From positions 1 through 64,000 of the forward strand of contig JARGSG010000191.1 in NCBI GenBank assembly GCA_030374805.1: DNA of 64,000 nucleotides, in the 5' to 3' direction. A program made the position numbers and the translations under genes. The DNA is from Gracilaria gracilis. Lineage: Eukaryota > Rhodophyta > Florideophyceae > Gracilariales > Gracilariaceae. The notes below the pieces were generated by a model that had not been told where the DNA came from, did no database searches, and saw only the letters and a program-made list of their open reading frames with translations. Within the stretch, counting starts at the first letter, position 1; the number at the start of each line of letters is the position of its first letter. Shown here one piece after another: positions 21,604 to 32,013 of the stretch.

Positions 21604-22767
21604 CACCACAGTAGTATAGCTAGGGCTTCAGCTGTCGTGCCCTCATTCGCTGCGGAAGTGTAAAAATGGGAGAACTGTGGGTTCTCGGATGGTCCCAATT
21701 ACTCTGTGAACTTCATATTATACATGTATAGCTACCAGGAAATCCAACGAAGGAAACTTTCCTTGTTCTTTGCCACGTAGGTTCCTGACCTAGAAAGTTT
21801 CCTCAGGTACATTTGTCTGCTCCGAACTTCTAAAACTTTTCTAACATGAGTCCTTTGGGACATAATCATACATTTTGAGTGGAGTATTCACCAAAACTGC
21901 CACTTGACACACTGACAGCCTTAATTGCTATACTATGGCACTTTTGCTGTCAGAAAATTGTCAGCCTCCTCGCTTTTTTTTGCTCTTTTCTTTTGTCTCA
22001 GAGCTAGATAACTTTTGATCGACTTCTCCGATACGTACGTCTGCGAGAGCCAAAATGCAGCTAGGTTTACGACACTAAAATCAAACCCGTCGAAACTCCG
22101 CCATAAATTTTATACTCTCCCTTTTACGCTCTTCCTCACCCACGCTGTTTCAGCTCTGATATCTCCGCAGTCTTCATCATTGGGCTCCCGGTAGCGTTCA
22201 AACAGTCTCCCAGTCCCCGACTGCCTCTGTTTGCTGATCAGCGCAACCCCTTGGCATCCTTACATCCCTCTCTCAATCGATACATACGCTTTTTCTGTCT
22301 GTTCCACCTGGATATCCACCAACACATTGGCCTTTTTTTGCGCCACAAACCAAAAGTTGCGACCTTCACCTAACGCATTGCAACTCAAAGTGTATAATTC
22401 TTTCCCTTCAAATAGAAAGCCTGCGTACACTTTAGGAGTGGAACATACTGCTTTTTGATTTGTTTTTACCGGTTCAATTACCAAGTGGCTCCTCAATTGT
22501 ATCTTGTTGTCTGCTTGTGGTACAATTCTACGCCGATCTCCTCACTCTCTGGCCTGTACGTCTCGTTTCCAGATCCAGCCAATTTGCACTGTCATTTGCG
22601 GTACAAACATTGCGTTTCTAATCCTTAAACGCTTTCTTTACAACTTCAATCGGTTTCGACAACCCGCGGTAACTCTACGACTGGAATTGTGTTGTTTGCC
22701 TCTGCTGTCTTCTACTTCAAGTTCTTCGTTCTGTGTTCTACCTTTATTATTGAAAGGGACTGTCACT
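21604..22767. other. Intergenic region upstream of hAT transposase
   Basis: No gene supported. It contains pyrimidine-rich sequence (about 22100-22300 and 22690-22760). The transposase frame is open from about 22504 but without an ATG, so this is probably its 5' leader. hAT terminal repeats were looked for and not found. Confidence 0.35.
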
Positions 22768-25218
22768 ATGAATGATAATGTTTCTATGTCGCAGACTGCC
22801 ACGGAGCAAGGCTCTGTTCATTGCAGTTCGGAAAAGCAACGAACAAAGAAGCGCAAGTGGTGGATGACGGAGCTGTTTGAAATGCGCCCAAAAAACGACC
22901 CTAGTACCGGAAATGCGTCTGTTTTCTTTACTTGTAAGGGATGCTCATGGTACACGAAGGCAGTGCCCCGGAACACCAGCAGGATTGGAGAGCACCTCGT
23001 CCGTTGCACTGGAACTTCAGCAGAGAATCGTAAACGCCTCCTGGAAGACGAACGCTTGAATGAGTATTATCGGAAACATTTGGATGGCGGGGGATCTAAT
23101 CTATTTGGCTTTCCCGTTACTCCGTCTATCAAAAAGAACCGGAAAAGGTTCACATGCTCCAGCAAGTCGATTGGTACCATGCGGACGTCTGAGAATCCTG
23201 TAGGCTCTCAAAGCGATTTAGAAATTGTTGGTGAGCAACAGCTCCTATTACAAAAGGCCCAAGCACGCTCCGAAAACGAATCAAAGTTCAACATGTTACT
23301 GACGCAGTTCTTCGTCAAACACATGCTGCCTTTTTCGCTCCTCAGCCGCAAAGAAGGCTCTGATGATCTTTACCGGTTGATTTCTCTCGCCAACCCCTCT
23401 TTGGCGCAACAGCTTCCCGATCCTCAGCGAATGGGGAGCAAGAATATCTGTCGATACTTCAAGTCACTGAAAGAACGCGTTAAGGAAGGAATTTGTGCGA
23501 CTCTAAAGGAGAGTTTTGGGACGCTCATTTTCGATGGTTGGACCGACTCGAACAGGCAGAGCGTTGTTAACGTGCTCCTTTCTGTGACAGGAGCTGAACG
23601 AATTAGGAAGACTTTCTTCCTGAAATCAATATACACAGGATCAAAGACGTGTGACGCGGCATACTACGCCAAGATAGTGGAAGACTCTTTGTCTGAGTTC
23701 GGGGATATAAAGCGAGTATGCGCAGTGGTTAGCGATAACACTAGTGCCTGTGTCAAAGCGAAGGAAACATTGTTGGCGAAGTACAACCATATGATTGTGG
23801 TGCAGGACCAGACGCATCTGGCGAATTTATTAATGGAGGACTTGGGAAAGCTGTTCTGGGTGAAACAGATTCTTTCAATGGTTTCAGCTGTGGTGGTAGA
23901 TCTTAGAAACCATCTGAAGCTATATCATAGGTTCAAGGAATTGAAGATGCAACATAACAGAACATGCACCTTGATGCGATCTTCTTCCGCGCCTGACAAG
24001 TACGGACGAGTTCAACTTCCTCCGAGGGCTATTTTACCTTGCGCAATGGCTGTGACGCGATTTGCGTCTTCGGAAAGCATGGTTGCTTCTTTTCTCCGGA
24101 GCAAAGTTGTTCTCCTCAACCTCATCGAATGTCCTGACTTTTCAACCCAACTCTACGGAGATCGAAATAGAGAGAAAAGGGACCTATTCAAGGCAACCAT
24201 TCGAGATGAATCTCTATATGATAAGCTCTTGGACATATACCACGTTCTACGTTTAGTCAGACAGTATCTACGCATTTTTGACGATGAGTCGTCTTTCTTG
24301 TCAGAAGTCTACCCTGCAACTATACAGCTTTTGACAAAGCTGAAGCAACTTCCGTTAACGCCATTTTACACCGCCGAGAGAAGTGCTGAGGTTATCAGGG
24401 TCTTTGAGCAAAGACTACACGGAGAAGGAAGGAAGATCGCCCTTGTCACGCCGTTGCATCGGGTAGCTTACATCTTGGACCTCAGAAGTTTGAGAGAAAA
24501 TATTGCCGAGTTCCGACCTCACCTGGTGAGCCAAATCATGGCGTTCGTTCGCTCAGATTGCTTTCCCATGAGTGAAAAATTCCAGAGCGATGGGGGGGAG
24601 GATGGTGCAGTGGAGCGCATTTGCCAGGAATTCATAGATGTCCGGTCGGTCTGGCGGTCGCAAGTGCAGGATCCAGTTCTAAGGCATTCACTGAGGATGT
24701 ACAACAGATCCCCTGCGAACTATTGGATGGACTATGAAGAATCCTCGCTGCTCCGCGAATTTGCTTTACGCGATCTGTGTTCCAGTCCTTCCTCCTCAAG
24801 CGTTGAACGCAGTTTTAGTCTGCAGGCGCGTAAACGCACTTCCACGAGGAACCGCTTACATCAGAACAAAGTATCTAAACTCATATTCTGTGCTTTCAAT
24901 GAATCGCTGCTGCACTCCCGAGAGAGAACAATCCGAAAGCTCGAAAAGAAGGACTACGCATCGTTACGATTTGGATCAGCGAGTGAGGCAATTCCGGCCA
25001 GTGGCGGGGGAGAGAGTGCAAACAGGCATCTCTACTCCAAGTTTCTGGAGAACGAGAGGATCACTTGTGATGCTATCGAAGATGGCGCAGACGATATGGA
25101 CTTAGAAGACCTAGAAGTCCTGCGCTGTGACTTTACCCCAACATCTGAAGCAGTGGGACTGTTCCCGGAGATCGAATGCCAAGATCTTGGGATTGGGCCC
25201 AACATGAACACGGAGTAG
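22768..25218 (+). CDS. hAT-superfamily transposase
   Basis: Intact protein of 816 residues. Near the N-terminus is a BED-like zinc-binding region (FFTCKGCSWYTKAVPRNTSR...HLVRC; C-x2-C then H and C). The catalytic core has TLIFDGWTDSNR (first Asp) and CAVVSDNTSACVKAKETLL (second Asp). The C-terminus carries the hAT dimerisation signature CSSPSSSSVERSFSLQARKR. It fits the usual hAT length of 600-900 residues. ATG 22768 is the first in-frame start. The frame opens earlier without an ATG. No stop or shift interrupts it, so it may encode active enzyme, but no flanking 8-bp duplication or terminal repeats were recognised. Confidence 0.85.
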   Translation: MNDNVSMSQTATEQGSVHCSSEKQRTKKRKWWMTELFEMRPKNDPSTGNASVFFTCKGCSWYTKAVPRNTSRIGEHLVRCTGTSAENRKRLLEDERLNEYYRKHLDGGGSNLFGFPVTPSIKKNRKRFTCSSKSIGTMRTSENPVGSQSDLEIVGEQQLLLQKAQARSENESKFNMLLTQFFVKHMLPFSLLSRKEGSDDLYRLISLANPSLAQQLPDPQRMGSKNICRYFKSLKERVKEGICATLKESFGTLIFDGWTDSNRQSVVNVLLSVTGAERIRKTFFLKSIYTGSKTCDAAYYAKIVEDSLSEFGDIKRVCAVVSDNTSACVKAKETLLAKYNHMIVVQDQTHLANLLMEDLGKLFWVKQILSMVSAVVVDLRNHLKLYHRFKELKMQHNRTCTLMRSSSAPDKYGRVQLPPRAILPCAMAVTRFASSESMVASFLRSKVVLLNLIECPDFSTQLYGDRNREKRDLFKATIRDESLYDKLLDIYHVLRLVRQYLRIFDDESSFLSEVYPATIQLLTKLKQLPLTPFYTAERSAEVIRVFEQRLHGEGRKIALVTPLHRVAYILDLRSLRENIAEFRPHLVSQIMAFVRSDCFPMSEKFQSDGGEDGAVERICQEFIDVRSVWRSQVQDPVLRHSLRMYNRSPANYWMDYEESSLLREFALRDLCSSPSSSSVERSFSLQARKRTSTRNRLHQNKVSKLIFCAFNESLLHSRERTIRKLEKKDYASLRFGSASEAIPASGGGESANRHLYSKFLENERITCDAIEDGADDMDLEDLEVLRCDFTPTSEAVGLFPEIECQDLGIGPNMNTE

Positions 25219-25763
25219 CGCAGCTGGGAACAGCACTCTCTTCATATGTAGCACACTACGATAAGCTACAAACTGTTCCTACTTTGCGACGAGCTGCGAG
25301 AGTCTCACCACCTGCCTCCCACTCCCACCTTGGGATTCGAGTTTTCTTTGTCTGTTTAGAACCGTGCTGTTGTGATAACTTCTCTATTTCATCCCCAGAT
25401 TCCCTCCTGTTCGTCTCCCGAGGTTCAGGTTTCAAGTCCGGTCCACAGTTTCTATGAATTCTATGCGTAAACAAATATGACGAGAAGCCTTTCGGTTCTG
25501 GTATAACACTTCTCTTGTCTCTTTTGCGATATCAGGGTTCGTCATAGCCTCCCACTCGTGATATATTTATTTATATATACTATATCTTGTGTGAAAGAGG
25601 TTCCGTCTTCCAATTCCCTATCGACAGTAGCCTTTTGTTACTAGAGTGCTTTCTCTGTGTGCACCTGTCCTCACATTCCCAAAACCATTGATGACCTCAG
25701 ATCAATTGCGGTGGTTTCTGCAATAAGAAGAACAAGAGGGTAAATTATTCTTGTATATGGATA

Positions 25764-25815
25764 AGCAGCTGAAGGGCGATCGCATTCCTTAGAGTGCAAC
25801 CGTCCTTCAGCTGCT
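25764..25815. repeat. Imperfect hairpin, related to 26091-26152
   Basis: The arms are 25764-25787 and 25792-25815. They pair at 20 of 24 positions, counting only Watson-Crick pairs; the outer 12 (AGCAGCTGAAGG) are perfect. Arm and downstream sequence (GAGTGCAACCGTCCTTCAGCTGCT, then GTATCAA) resemble the second hairpin, so both come from one repeat family. Confidence 0.7.
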
Positions 25816-26090
25816 CACTCGTATCAAGACGTTATCAATGATGGGTTCCCTAATCAGAGTCACCGAGAAAACCTGAAGTCATCGACATAAAATAAAGCAC
25901 GAAAGGTAGCATAAAGATGTTGCAAAGTGGGCAAGCATCTTGAACCCTGTTGCTTTCCAAATGTGCTACCACCTCCATCAGTTTGCTCGTACCATGAAGT
26001 GAAACAAAATCGTTTCTGCGATGCTGTTCTTCCAAAGTACCAGCATTTACTGACGCAGGAGGTGCAAGACAATGTATGCTTCTTGGGTTC

Positions 26091-26152
26091 CGGCAAGCAA
26101 CTCGAGGACGGTCGCACTCTACAGAGTGTGACCGTCCTCGAGCTGCTTGCCG
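26091..26152. repeat. Long near-perfect hairpin
   Basis: The 30-nt arms (26091-26120 and 26123-26152) pair at 28 of 30 positions, with only AC between them. The arm begins CGGCAAGCA and ends CGCACTCT. As RNA it would be a long stem like a small-RNA precursor; as DNA it could be a foldback or MITE remnant. Confidence 0.8.
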
Positions 26153-27469
26153 GTATCAAAGCTGCTAACACGTGCCTGGAAGGGGCAGAAGCGCTGCATA
26201 TAATGGCGAATGGAGTCCTTCTTTAACTTGTACATGGGGCAAGCCTGAGTGAGAGACATATAAAGGCGCGGTTAAAACGATGGTAGGCACGGAAGCACCC
26301 TCTGCCTCTCATTTGTAAGTAGCTCAACTTTACCAAAGGTCAACACCTTTATCCAGAAACGCTCTGTGAACAAGGAGCTCAACATCTTCTAAGACAATTT
26401 TGTGATAATATCAGAAACACAATACCACGACGATGACTAAAATGTGGTTTGCAGAAACGTTTTGAGTATGTCCATTTCCGTTATCTCCAAATGTAGTGAT
26501 AGATATCGTTGCTGACGCCGGGATGATAAATACAAAATAAATCCTTACCAAATCTTTCCGTTCGAAGCGAGTGCGAAGCAGGAGTGTTTCCAGAATAATA
26601 ATGCCATAGAATCACATTTTCCACGGTAGAGCCCGCTGCGAGTTCCGTTATAATACCGATTAGAGGTCTTTACCCTCTCTGATTGATCGATTTCAAACCT
26701 GTAGAGCAAAAAAAGTATGTCAGAACCACTGAGACATCAGCTCCAAAACGAAAAGAAGATGATAGTGAGCTTACCCGGTGCGCAGCATGTAGTATGGAAT
26801 CATGCTTACAGTAGTGACGTTCCCAAGAAAACCCAAACCGGATCGTCATGTTCCAAACTCCAAACAAGTATAGTTTTCGTAGATGAGTTGGAACCAAGCC
26901 ATTGTATATTTTCGTAGTAACAATCGATAGATTATCCAGAGTAATATGGCCTAGAACGCATGAGATATCCTTATAACAAAATCTTACAGCATCATTGCGG
27001 CTACAAAACAATGCAAGCAAATCATTGCAGACAAAAGTGTTCCCACAGATACACGTCAGACGACCAATATCGATGAATTCTTCAATGAAAGGAAGAAAAA
27101 CTTCCGCGAACATGTTGTAAGACACTTCATTGTATAAAAGAGTTAATGAACCAAGATACACCGCGGGATCTGTGTCAAAATGCAGTACGGCGTTCAAAAC
27201 AATTCGGTCTCCAGGAAGAAGCAAACAATGAAGAAAAAGATTAACATCAGTAACTCTTTGCTCGCATGACAACCGCCTAATGTGTTTCATCATGTTGTTG
27301 TACATGTTGTCGTGGTAGTACTGCGCGGTAGATATAAGCTTTAGCGATGTGACGGGGTGAGCCGAAAACCATGGGCACAATTGACAAATTGCGTTTTGAA
27401 CAGTTTGGTAGGCACTGTAGTCTATGTTGAACGAAAGACAATTGACCCAAAGAAATCGGGCTAACAAGC

Positions 27470-27947
27470 TGTAGGATAGTGGGCAATGAGCGCTCACTCC
27501 TAAGGCCTCGATGGTAGCTTGGCAGAGCGGTCTACGTAGGAGGAGGATGACGGCGACACCTCTGGTACGGAGGTACAATGGGCGGACACTAACTATGCAC
27601 TCCTACAGGACGGAAGGCGCAGTAGTGCCGGCTTGAAGACCTAGAGGCAAGAAAACGGCAAGCTTGGGGGCTAGTCGTGACCAAGAGGGTGTCTGTTTTA
27701 CAACATGAGGGGAGGCGCTGCTCGAGGTGCTTAAGTATCTGCACCGAGGCGCCTCTACCCTGTGGCACTGTAATGTGCCCTATCCTATATCTACAGTGGG
27801 TCCTAATGGCTAATCTAATGAAATACAATAATAAAAAGGTCCCCTGGCAATCGCGCACGCGTAGCGCCACCTCTTCAGGCCCATACACGTGTTATACGTC
27901 CATGATGGTCTCTCAGCTTGTTCGTCCTCAGGATTCGCTTTTCCACA
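27470..27947 (-). repeat. gypsy-2 3' LTR
   Basis: 478 bp, TGTAGG...CCACA on the + strand, nearly identical to 42271-42748. Preceded outside by CAAGC. Eight substitutions separate the two LTRs. Confidence 0.97.
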
Positions 27948-27950
27948 TCG

Positions 27951-27960
27951 TCCCCTCCTT
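27951..27960 (-). other. gypsy-2 polypurine tract
   Basis: Reads AAGGAGGGGA on the - strand, followed by CGA and then the TG of the 3' LTR. Confidence 0.65.
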
Positions 27961-28049
27961 AAGCTTGAACGTCTCGGTTAACCCTGAATCCCCTGCAGTA
28001 CGAGTGTCCTATTAGGTCGACTACCGTCACCGTCCTCTATTCTGGCCAT

Positions 28050-29980
28050 ATGGCGAATTCGTCCGCTGGTGCGTCAGGTCCGAGATGGACTCCTGGTAAG
28101 CGCTTCGACCACACCGCGGGGCGGACGCGCTCGAACCGTGAGGTTACGATCCCATGGTCCGTAGAGGAGTACGTAACCTCAATGGCGAATCAATTCTTCG
28201 ACGCTCGCCGTTTCGAGGCCGTTCCGGACTTTCCGCGCCAGAGCAAAAATGCTCGTCCAGTTTCCTGGAAAAACCGTTGGTTTCATCAGCCGATGGACGT
28301 CCGTACGGGAGAGCGCACGCGTGAGATCGTCCCGGTGGACATTCCGTTCGTTCGTTGTCCAGAGGAAGTTGATTACCAGTGGCGACCGAATTTCCTTGTG
28401 GACGAACTAGACCGCAAGTTTCCGGCCAGCGTGGATGTCCAGTTCCCTCCAGTGGGTCACAATCCATTGGGTCTGATGTGCTTCCTTCCTCCATACGACC
28501 AGATATACTGGATGGCCAGTCGGGACTTCTGGGGCGACCTGGTGGAGCCAGACGCAAGGATTCGCAAGTCCCTTGGCTACTTCTTGTGCTGGCATAACGT
28601 CGAGTTTCATGATATTCCCGCAAGGGCACGACAGGGACTCTACGTGACCGTGCCGGAGTTTCCAGTGGACAACCAGTTCCATGAGTTCTGGAAGGTTTCC
28701 CCGCTCCTTATGGTCCCTACTCCTTCCATCTTCGCCTATCATGCGCGCGACATGCTGACCGTAAAAACTCTCCGTGTGGAACGAATCTGGCAGATAGCGT
28801 TCGTCGAGTGGGCGGTGTTTGTCCTTATGGCCTTCCTGCACACCGCGAGGTATGGGGTCCGTGGGAACGTTCGAAGCCAAGACTGGCGGGTATGGTCTGA
28901 GGACATTGGCATGCGCTGTCCTAAAGGTCGTGTATGTCCGCTTCCGGTGTCTCTCATCCGGTATTTCCGGAACTGCCTTGGGATTCAAAACGTTGTCCGT
29001 GGGACAGAGTTCACCGTGGAGGACGCAGAAGGCCTACTGGATACCGTCCTTACGGTTGATTGGGATCAGACCCCTGGGTACCTCTGGTATGACTATGAAA
29101 ATGATTCCTTTAGGAATATCCCACGCCATCCACAGGGTCATGATGACGGTAAAGCTTATTTGTTCAAGCCGTTGAAGGAGAGTCCAGCGGTAGTGCCTCG
29201 TCGTAACCTGCCAGATTACTGGCCGAGGGGAGAGGGATTCACGTCCCAAAACTTCCTTGAGGACACAGTAATCCTTGCGTCCGAACAGGAGGAAGAGCTT
29301 CCAGTTGTTCCCGTTGATCCAAACCTGGTAACGGATGAGGATGACGCCAATTCGTTGTCCGGTCCTGGGATCATCGATGATGCTGTTCCGCTGGGGGCCG
29401 ATGCTCCCGAAGGTCCGTCTTCAGCGCAGGTGGCGCCGCGTTCCGATGGCTCGACACCTGCGGCGGAAGTGTCCCAGTGGTCAGTCCGTATAGCTCGGTC
29501 GACCAAGAGGATATGCCGTCAATCGCACCGTTGCCACCGGTTTCGAACATTCCAGTGGGCGTAATTGAAGCGGCAGAAGAACTTCGTAAGGTCGCGTCGT
29601 CCGTTGGTCTCAACGTTTCTGGGGACCTACAGGACTTGCTGAAGCGCGCACGCTCTTGGGCTCGCCGTGCGTCTCGGTACGCTGCCCTGTTGGAGCAGCA
29701 CGAAAACATGAAGGACTCCATTCCCAGGATCCTACAGGACAACGCGCAAATGCTGTCCATAAAGGTCTTAGGAGACCTCGATGGCCAGTACGGTGTCAAT
29801 CTGAGCGACGACAGCGCGTCTGAACGTTCGCCGTACAGCAGTCCAAAGAGCCCGCTTCACAAGCGTCAACGCGTAGAGGGTGTCGAGGATCTCAGTTCCA
29901 GTAGCCGAGGCCCGGGTGCTGGCAGGGATGCGTCCAGCGATCACGAAAGCGACGACATCAAGCCCGCTCTACCGGCCTAG
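28050..29980 (+). pseudogene. gypsy-2 antisense accessory ORF
   Basis: ORF on the strand opposite gag-pol, starting 103 bp inside the 3' LTR and running toward pol. ATG 28050 begins MANSSAGASGPRW. Function unknown. The aromatic-rich core (HNVEFHDIP, IWQIAFVEWAVFVLMAFLH, VVRGTEFTVEDAEGLLD) matches the antisense ORF of gypsy-1. Next come an acidic/Pro region, a Leu/Ala/Arg helix (DLLKRARSWARRASRYAALL) and a Ser-rich tail with a basic KRQR patch. The first frame runs to 29564. The tail is read in the -1 frame (open from about 29465 to 29980), consistent with one lost base near 29475. It lacks recognisable env, protease or nuclease motifs. A nucleic-acid-binding or silencing-suppressor role is only a guess. 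Confidence 0.7.
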
Positions 29981-30353
29981 TTAGCCCTCGTTAGTCCTAA
30001 CGGTTAGTACGATTAAAGTTATCTTTCGGTCGGCTTGACCGGCAGTCAGGTCATTTGATAGTTAGCCAGCCCTATGGCGGCGCTGCGACGGTTCGCTTTC
30101 TAATCGCCGTACACTGGCCAATGAAATTGCTCCGGCGGTGGCCCGTGTCACTTGCTTGCCATGGCGGCGGTTGCATTAAAACGTGGCAACATGCACTGGT
30201 GGCAGCGTTGGCAGGTGTGTCCTCGTAGGGTGGCCGTTTAGCCCTCAAAAAATCAAGCGACAGAATTTACCATCGGTATTTCTTAATTTTTTTGGGAGTG
30301 CCATCGGTCGCAGCGCGCGCCAGATGCGCGCGTGCATCAAAAAGTGTCCAAAC
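29981..30353. other. gypsy-2 spacer, part next to antisense ORF
   Basis: No gene. It contains AAAAAATC, TTAATTTTTTTGG and GCGCGCGCC blocks. It is the left half of the spacer between the converging antisense ORF and pol; the copia element interrupts it at CAAAC (30349-30353). Confidence 0.5.
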
Positions 30354-30446
30354 TGTCAAACATTACAGTGACCAGTAGATATTTAAGGAAACCGAGATCG
30401 AACTCGCAAAGCGAAAAGTAAAAGGAGCTAGCCTCTTCATTCCACA
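30354..30446 (+). repeat. copia 5' LTR (93 bp)
   Basis: TGTCAAAC...TTCCACA. It matches 35083-35175 except for the first base (T here, A there) and one C/G difference near the end. Preceded by target copy CAAAC. Confidence 0.92.
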
Positions 30447-30458
30447 GGTTATGGGCCC
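30447..30458 (+). other. copia primer-binding site, half-tRNA type
   Basis: GGTTATGGGCCC starts exactly after the LTR. It is complementary to the anticodon-arm region of eukaryotic initiator Met tRNA (GGGCCCAUAACC), not to a tRNA 3' end. Drosophila copia is known to use a cleaved half of this tRNA in the same way. The 290 bp to the gag start hold no ORF. Confidence 0.8.
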
Positions 30459-30750
30459 TACGCACTGACCAGCTCAGAAAGCTCCCGACCCACCACACCC
30501 CAAGCGCTCACCAAACCCATCCAGGACGGCGAACCCCACCCCAAGAGAAGCACGCCAACTAGGCCGTGAACTCAGAAACGACCAATACGTCCTAGAACTG
30601 TACCAAAACGCAATACTCTCAGCCGCAGACAAACATCAGCCAAAAGACACAACCCAGCTCACTCGCACCACCACAATCACCGCCACAGACGCAACAATAT
30701 CAAAACAATCACACATCACACCAGCTTTAGAAACACACACTACAGCCACC

Positions 30751-32013
30751 ATGAACTCCGACAGACTCCACAAACTTCCAGAACTAGACCGCAGTAATTA
30801 TGCTCCGTGGTATCTTGCACTCCAGACGTATGCTGCTACGATCAAGGCAATGGACCACCTCGAATCCAATCCCGAACCTCCCGTAGACCCAACAGCACTG
30901 GAAACATTCTACGAGAAGAAGAACAAACTGTTATCCGCAGTATTGAGCAGTGTGCCACCAAACATACTCGGTCTACTCATCATCCCACAAGACAGACCTA
31001 CCCCACACGACCTTGTTACAAAAATCATCGCACATATCAACAGATCGACGAAAGAGGACCATCAGTACCTCAAAACCGAAGCCGAAAGCATCCAAATTAA
31101 AACGGAAGGCGACATTGACGAGTTCATTCAATCACACACCGAAATTCGCCAAAAGATGATAGCAGCACAATATCCAAACATCAGTGATGAAGAAACCACA
31201 GTCGACTTCATCATCACCGGAATACGCAGAAATCAAGCCAACAATCCAATCGTAGCCCACATACTAGCCAACAAGCCTGCTACTATCAAGGCGTTCGTTA
31301 GAAAATTCAAAGACCTCTACCCGCTCTACCACCCGGCAGCCATAATGTCTTCTTCTCCCACAGGATACACACAATTCACCGGGGACTACGGCAATCCAGC
31401 CCCAAACTACCGCCACAACTACTTCGACCAACCAGCCCAACGGGGCACAATCACGTACCGATCACGCCCCAACTACCGCCGGCCGTACGGAAGTGGAATG
31501 CCTTACAACAAACCCAAAGTTCCTCCTCACCTACTGTGCACGTACCACACGTCAATTGGAGTATACTGCAACCACACCGATCAAGATTGTCGCGACCAAA
31601 ATCATCCCAAGTTCACAAAAGCCCAAGCCAATTATGCCCATACCGCCCAGGCCTACCCAACATTCAGCTACCAACACCCAGCCCAACTTCCACAGAACCC
31701 ATATCAGTACCAAGCACTCCCTCCTCCCACACCCCAGCAGTACCACCCACTACAAACACCGCACCCACATACACTACACATGCCACTCCCATCACAGCCT
31801 ACACCAACACCGCCTCCCCAACCCGACGTCGCATCGGAAGCCAGCTCAGAAGTCAATGGTACGTTCCTACTGGACAGCGGGGCGCATCCATCACATATAC
31901 GCCACCCGACACCCACCATGACCCAACTCACGAACAACATTCTAACCGAAACTGCCACATCCCCCCCCACAAAGTGCTCCCACCATGGAACCCTCAACCT
32001 CCGCCTACGATAG
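30751..32013 (+). CDS. gag: copia gag and start of protease, ended by in-frame TAG
   Basis: Frame of 420 residues from ATG 30751. Gag starts LPELDRSNYAPWYLALQTY, a typical copia-gag opening. A Cys/His cluster (LLCTYHTSIGVYCNHTDQDC, about 31525-31585) replaces the usual CCHC knuckle. A long Pro/His/Tyr/Gln-rich linker follows. The protease active-site motif LLDSGAHPSHI comes near the end (about 31867-31900). The frame stops at a single TAG (32011-32013). The next codons in the same frame carry on into the rest of protease and integrase. So TAG either inactivates this copy or is read through at low rate; copia elements normally use one ORF or splicing. Confidence 0.85.
   Translation: MNSDRLHKLPELDRSNYAPWYLALQTYAATIKAMDHLESNPEPPVDPTALETFYEKKNKLLSAVLSSVPPNILGLLIIPQDRPTPHDLVTKIIAHINRSTKEDHQYLKTEAESIQIKTEGDIDEFIQSHTEIRQKMIAAQYPNISDEETTVDFIITGIRRNQANNPIVAHILANKPATIKAFVRKFKDLYPLYHPAAIMSSSPTGYTQFTGDYGNPAPNYRHNYFDQPAQRGTITYRSRPNYRRPYGSGMPYNKPKVPPHLLCTYHTSIGVYCNHTDQDCRDQNHPKFTKAQANYAHTAQAYPTFSYQHPAQLPQNPYQYQALPPPTPQQYHPLQTPHPHTLHMPLPSQPTPTPPPQPDVASEASSEVNGTFLLDSGAHPSHIRHPTPTMTQLTNNILTETATSPPTKCSHHGTLNLRLR

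Larger units (their letters stand above)
25219..26669. other. AT-rich intergenic region with two hairpins
   Basis: No coding region supported. A - strand frame (26171-25860) is open but shows no recognisable family. The two foldbacks are listed separately. The right end borders the 3' end of the split host gene. Confidence 0.35.

Noticed and set aside
26699-26774. Second intron at the 3' end of the split host gene
   Set aside because: Splice signals are good, but using it gives a stop after one codon. The unspliced frame is equally possible, so it is mentioned but not annotated.
29465-29564. Programmed -1 shift inside the antisense ORF, since both copies change to the -1 frame
   Set aside because: Gypsy-1 changes frame through a 20-bp duplication and gypsy-2 shows no slippery heptamer. 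Separate one-off mutations explain both.
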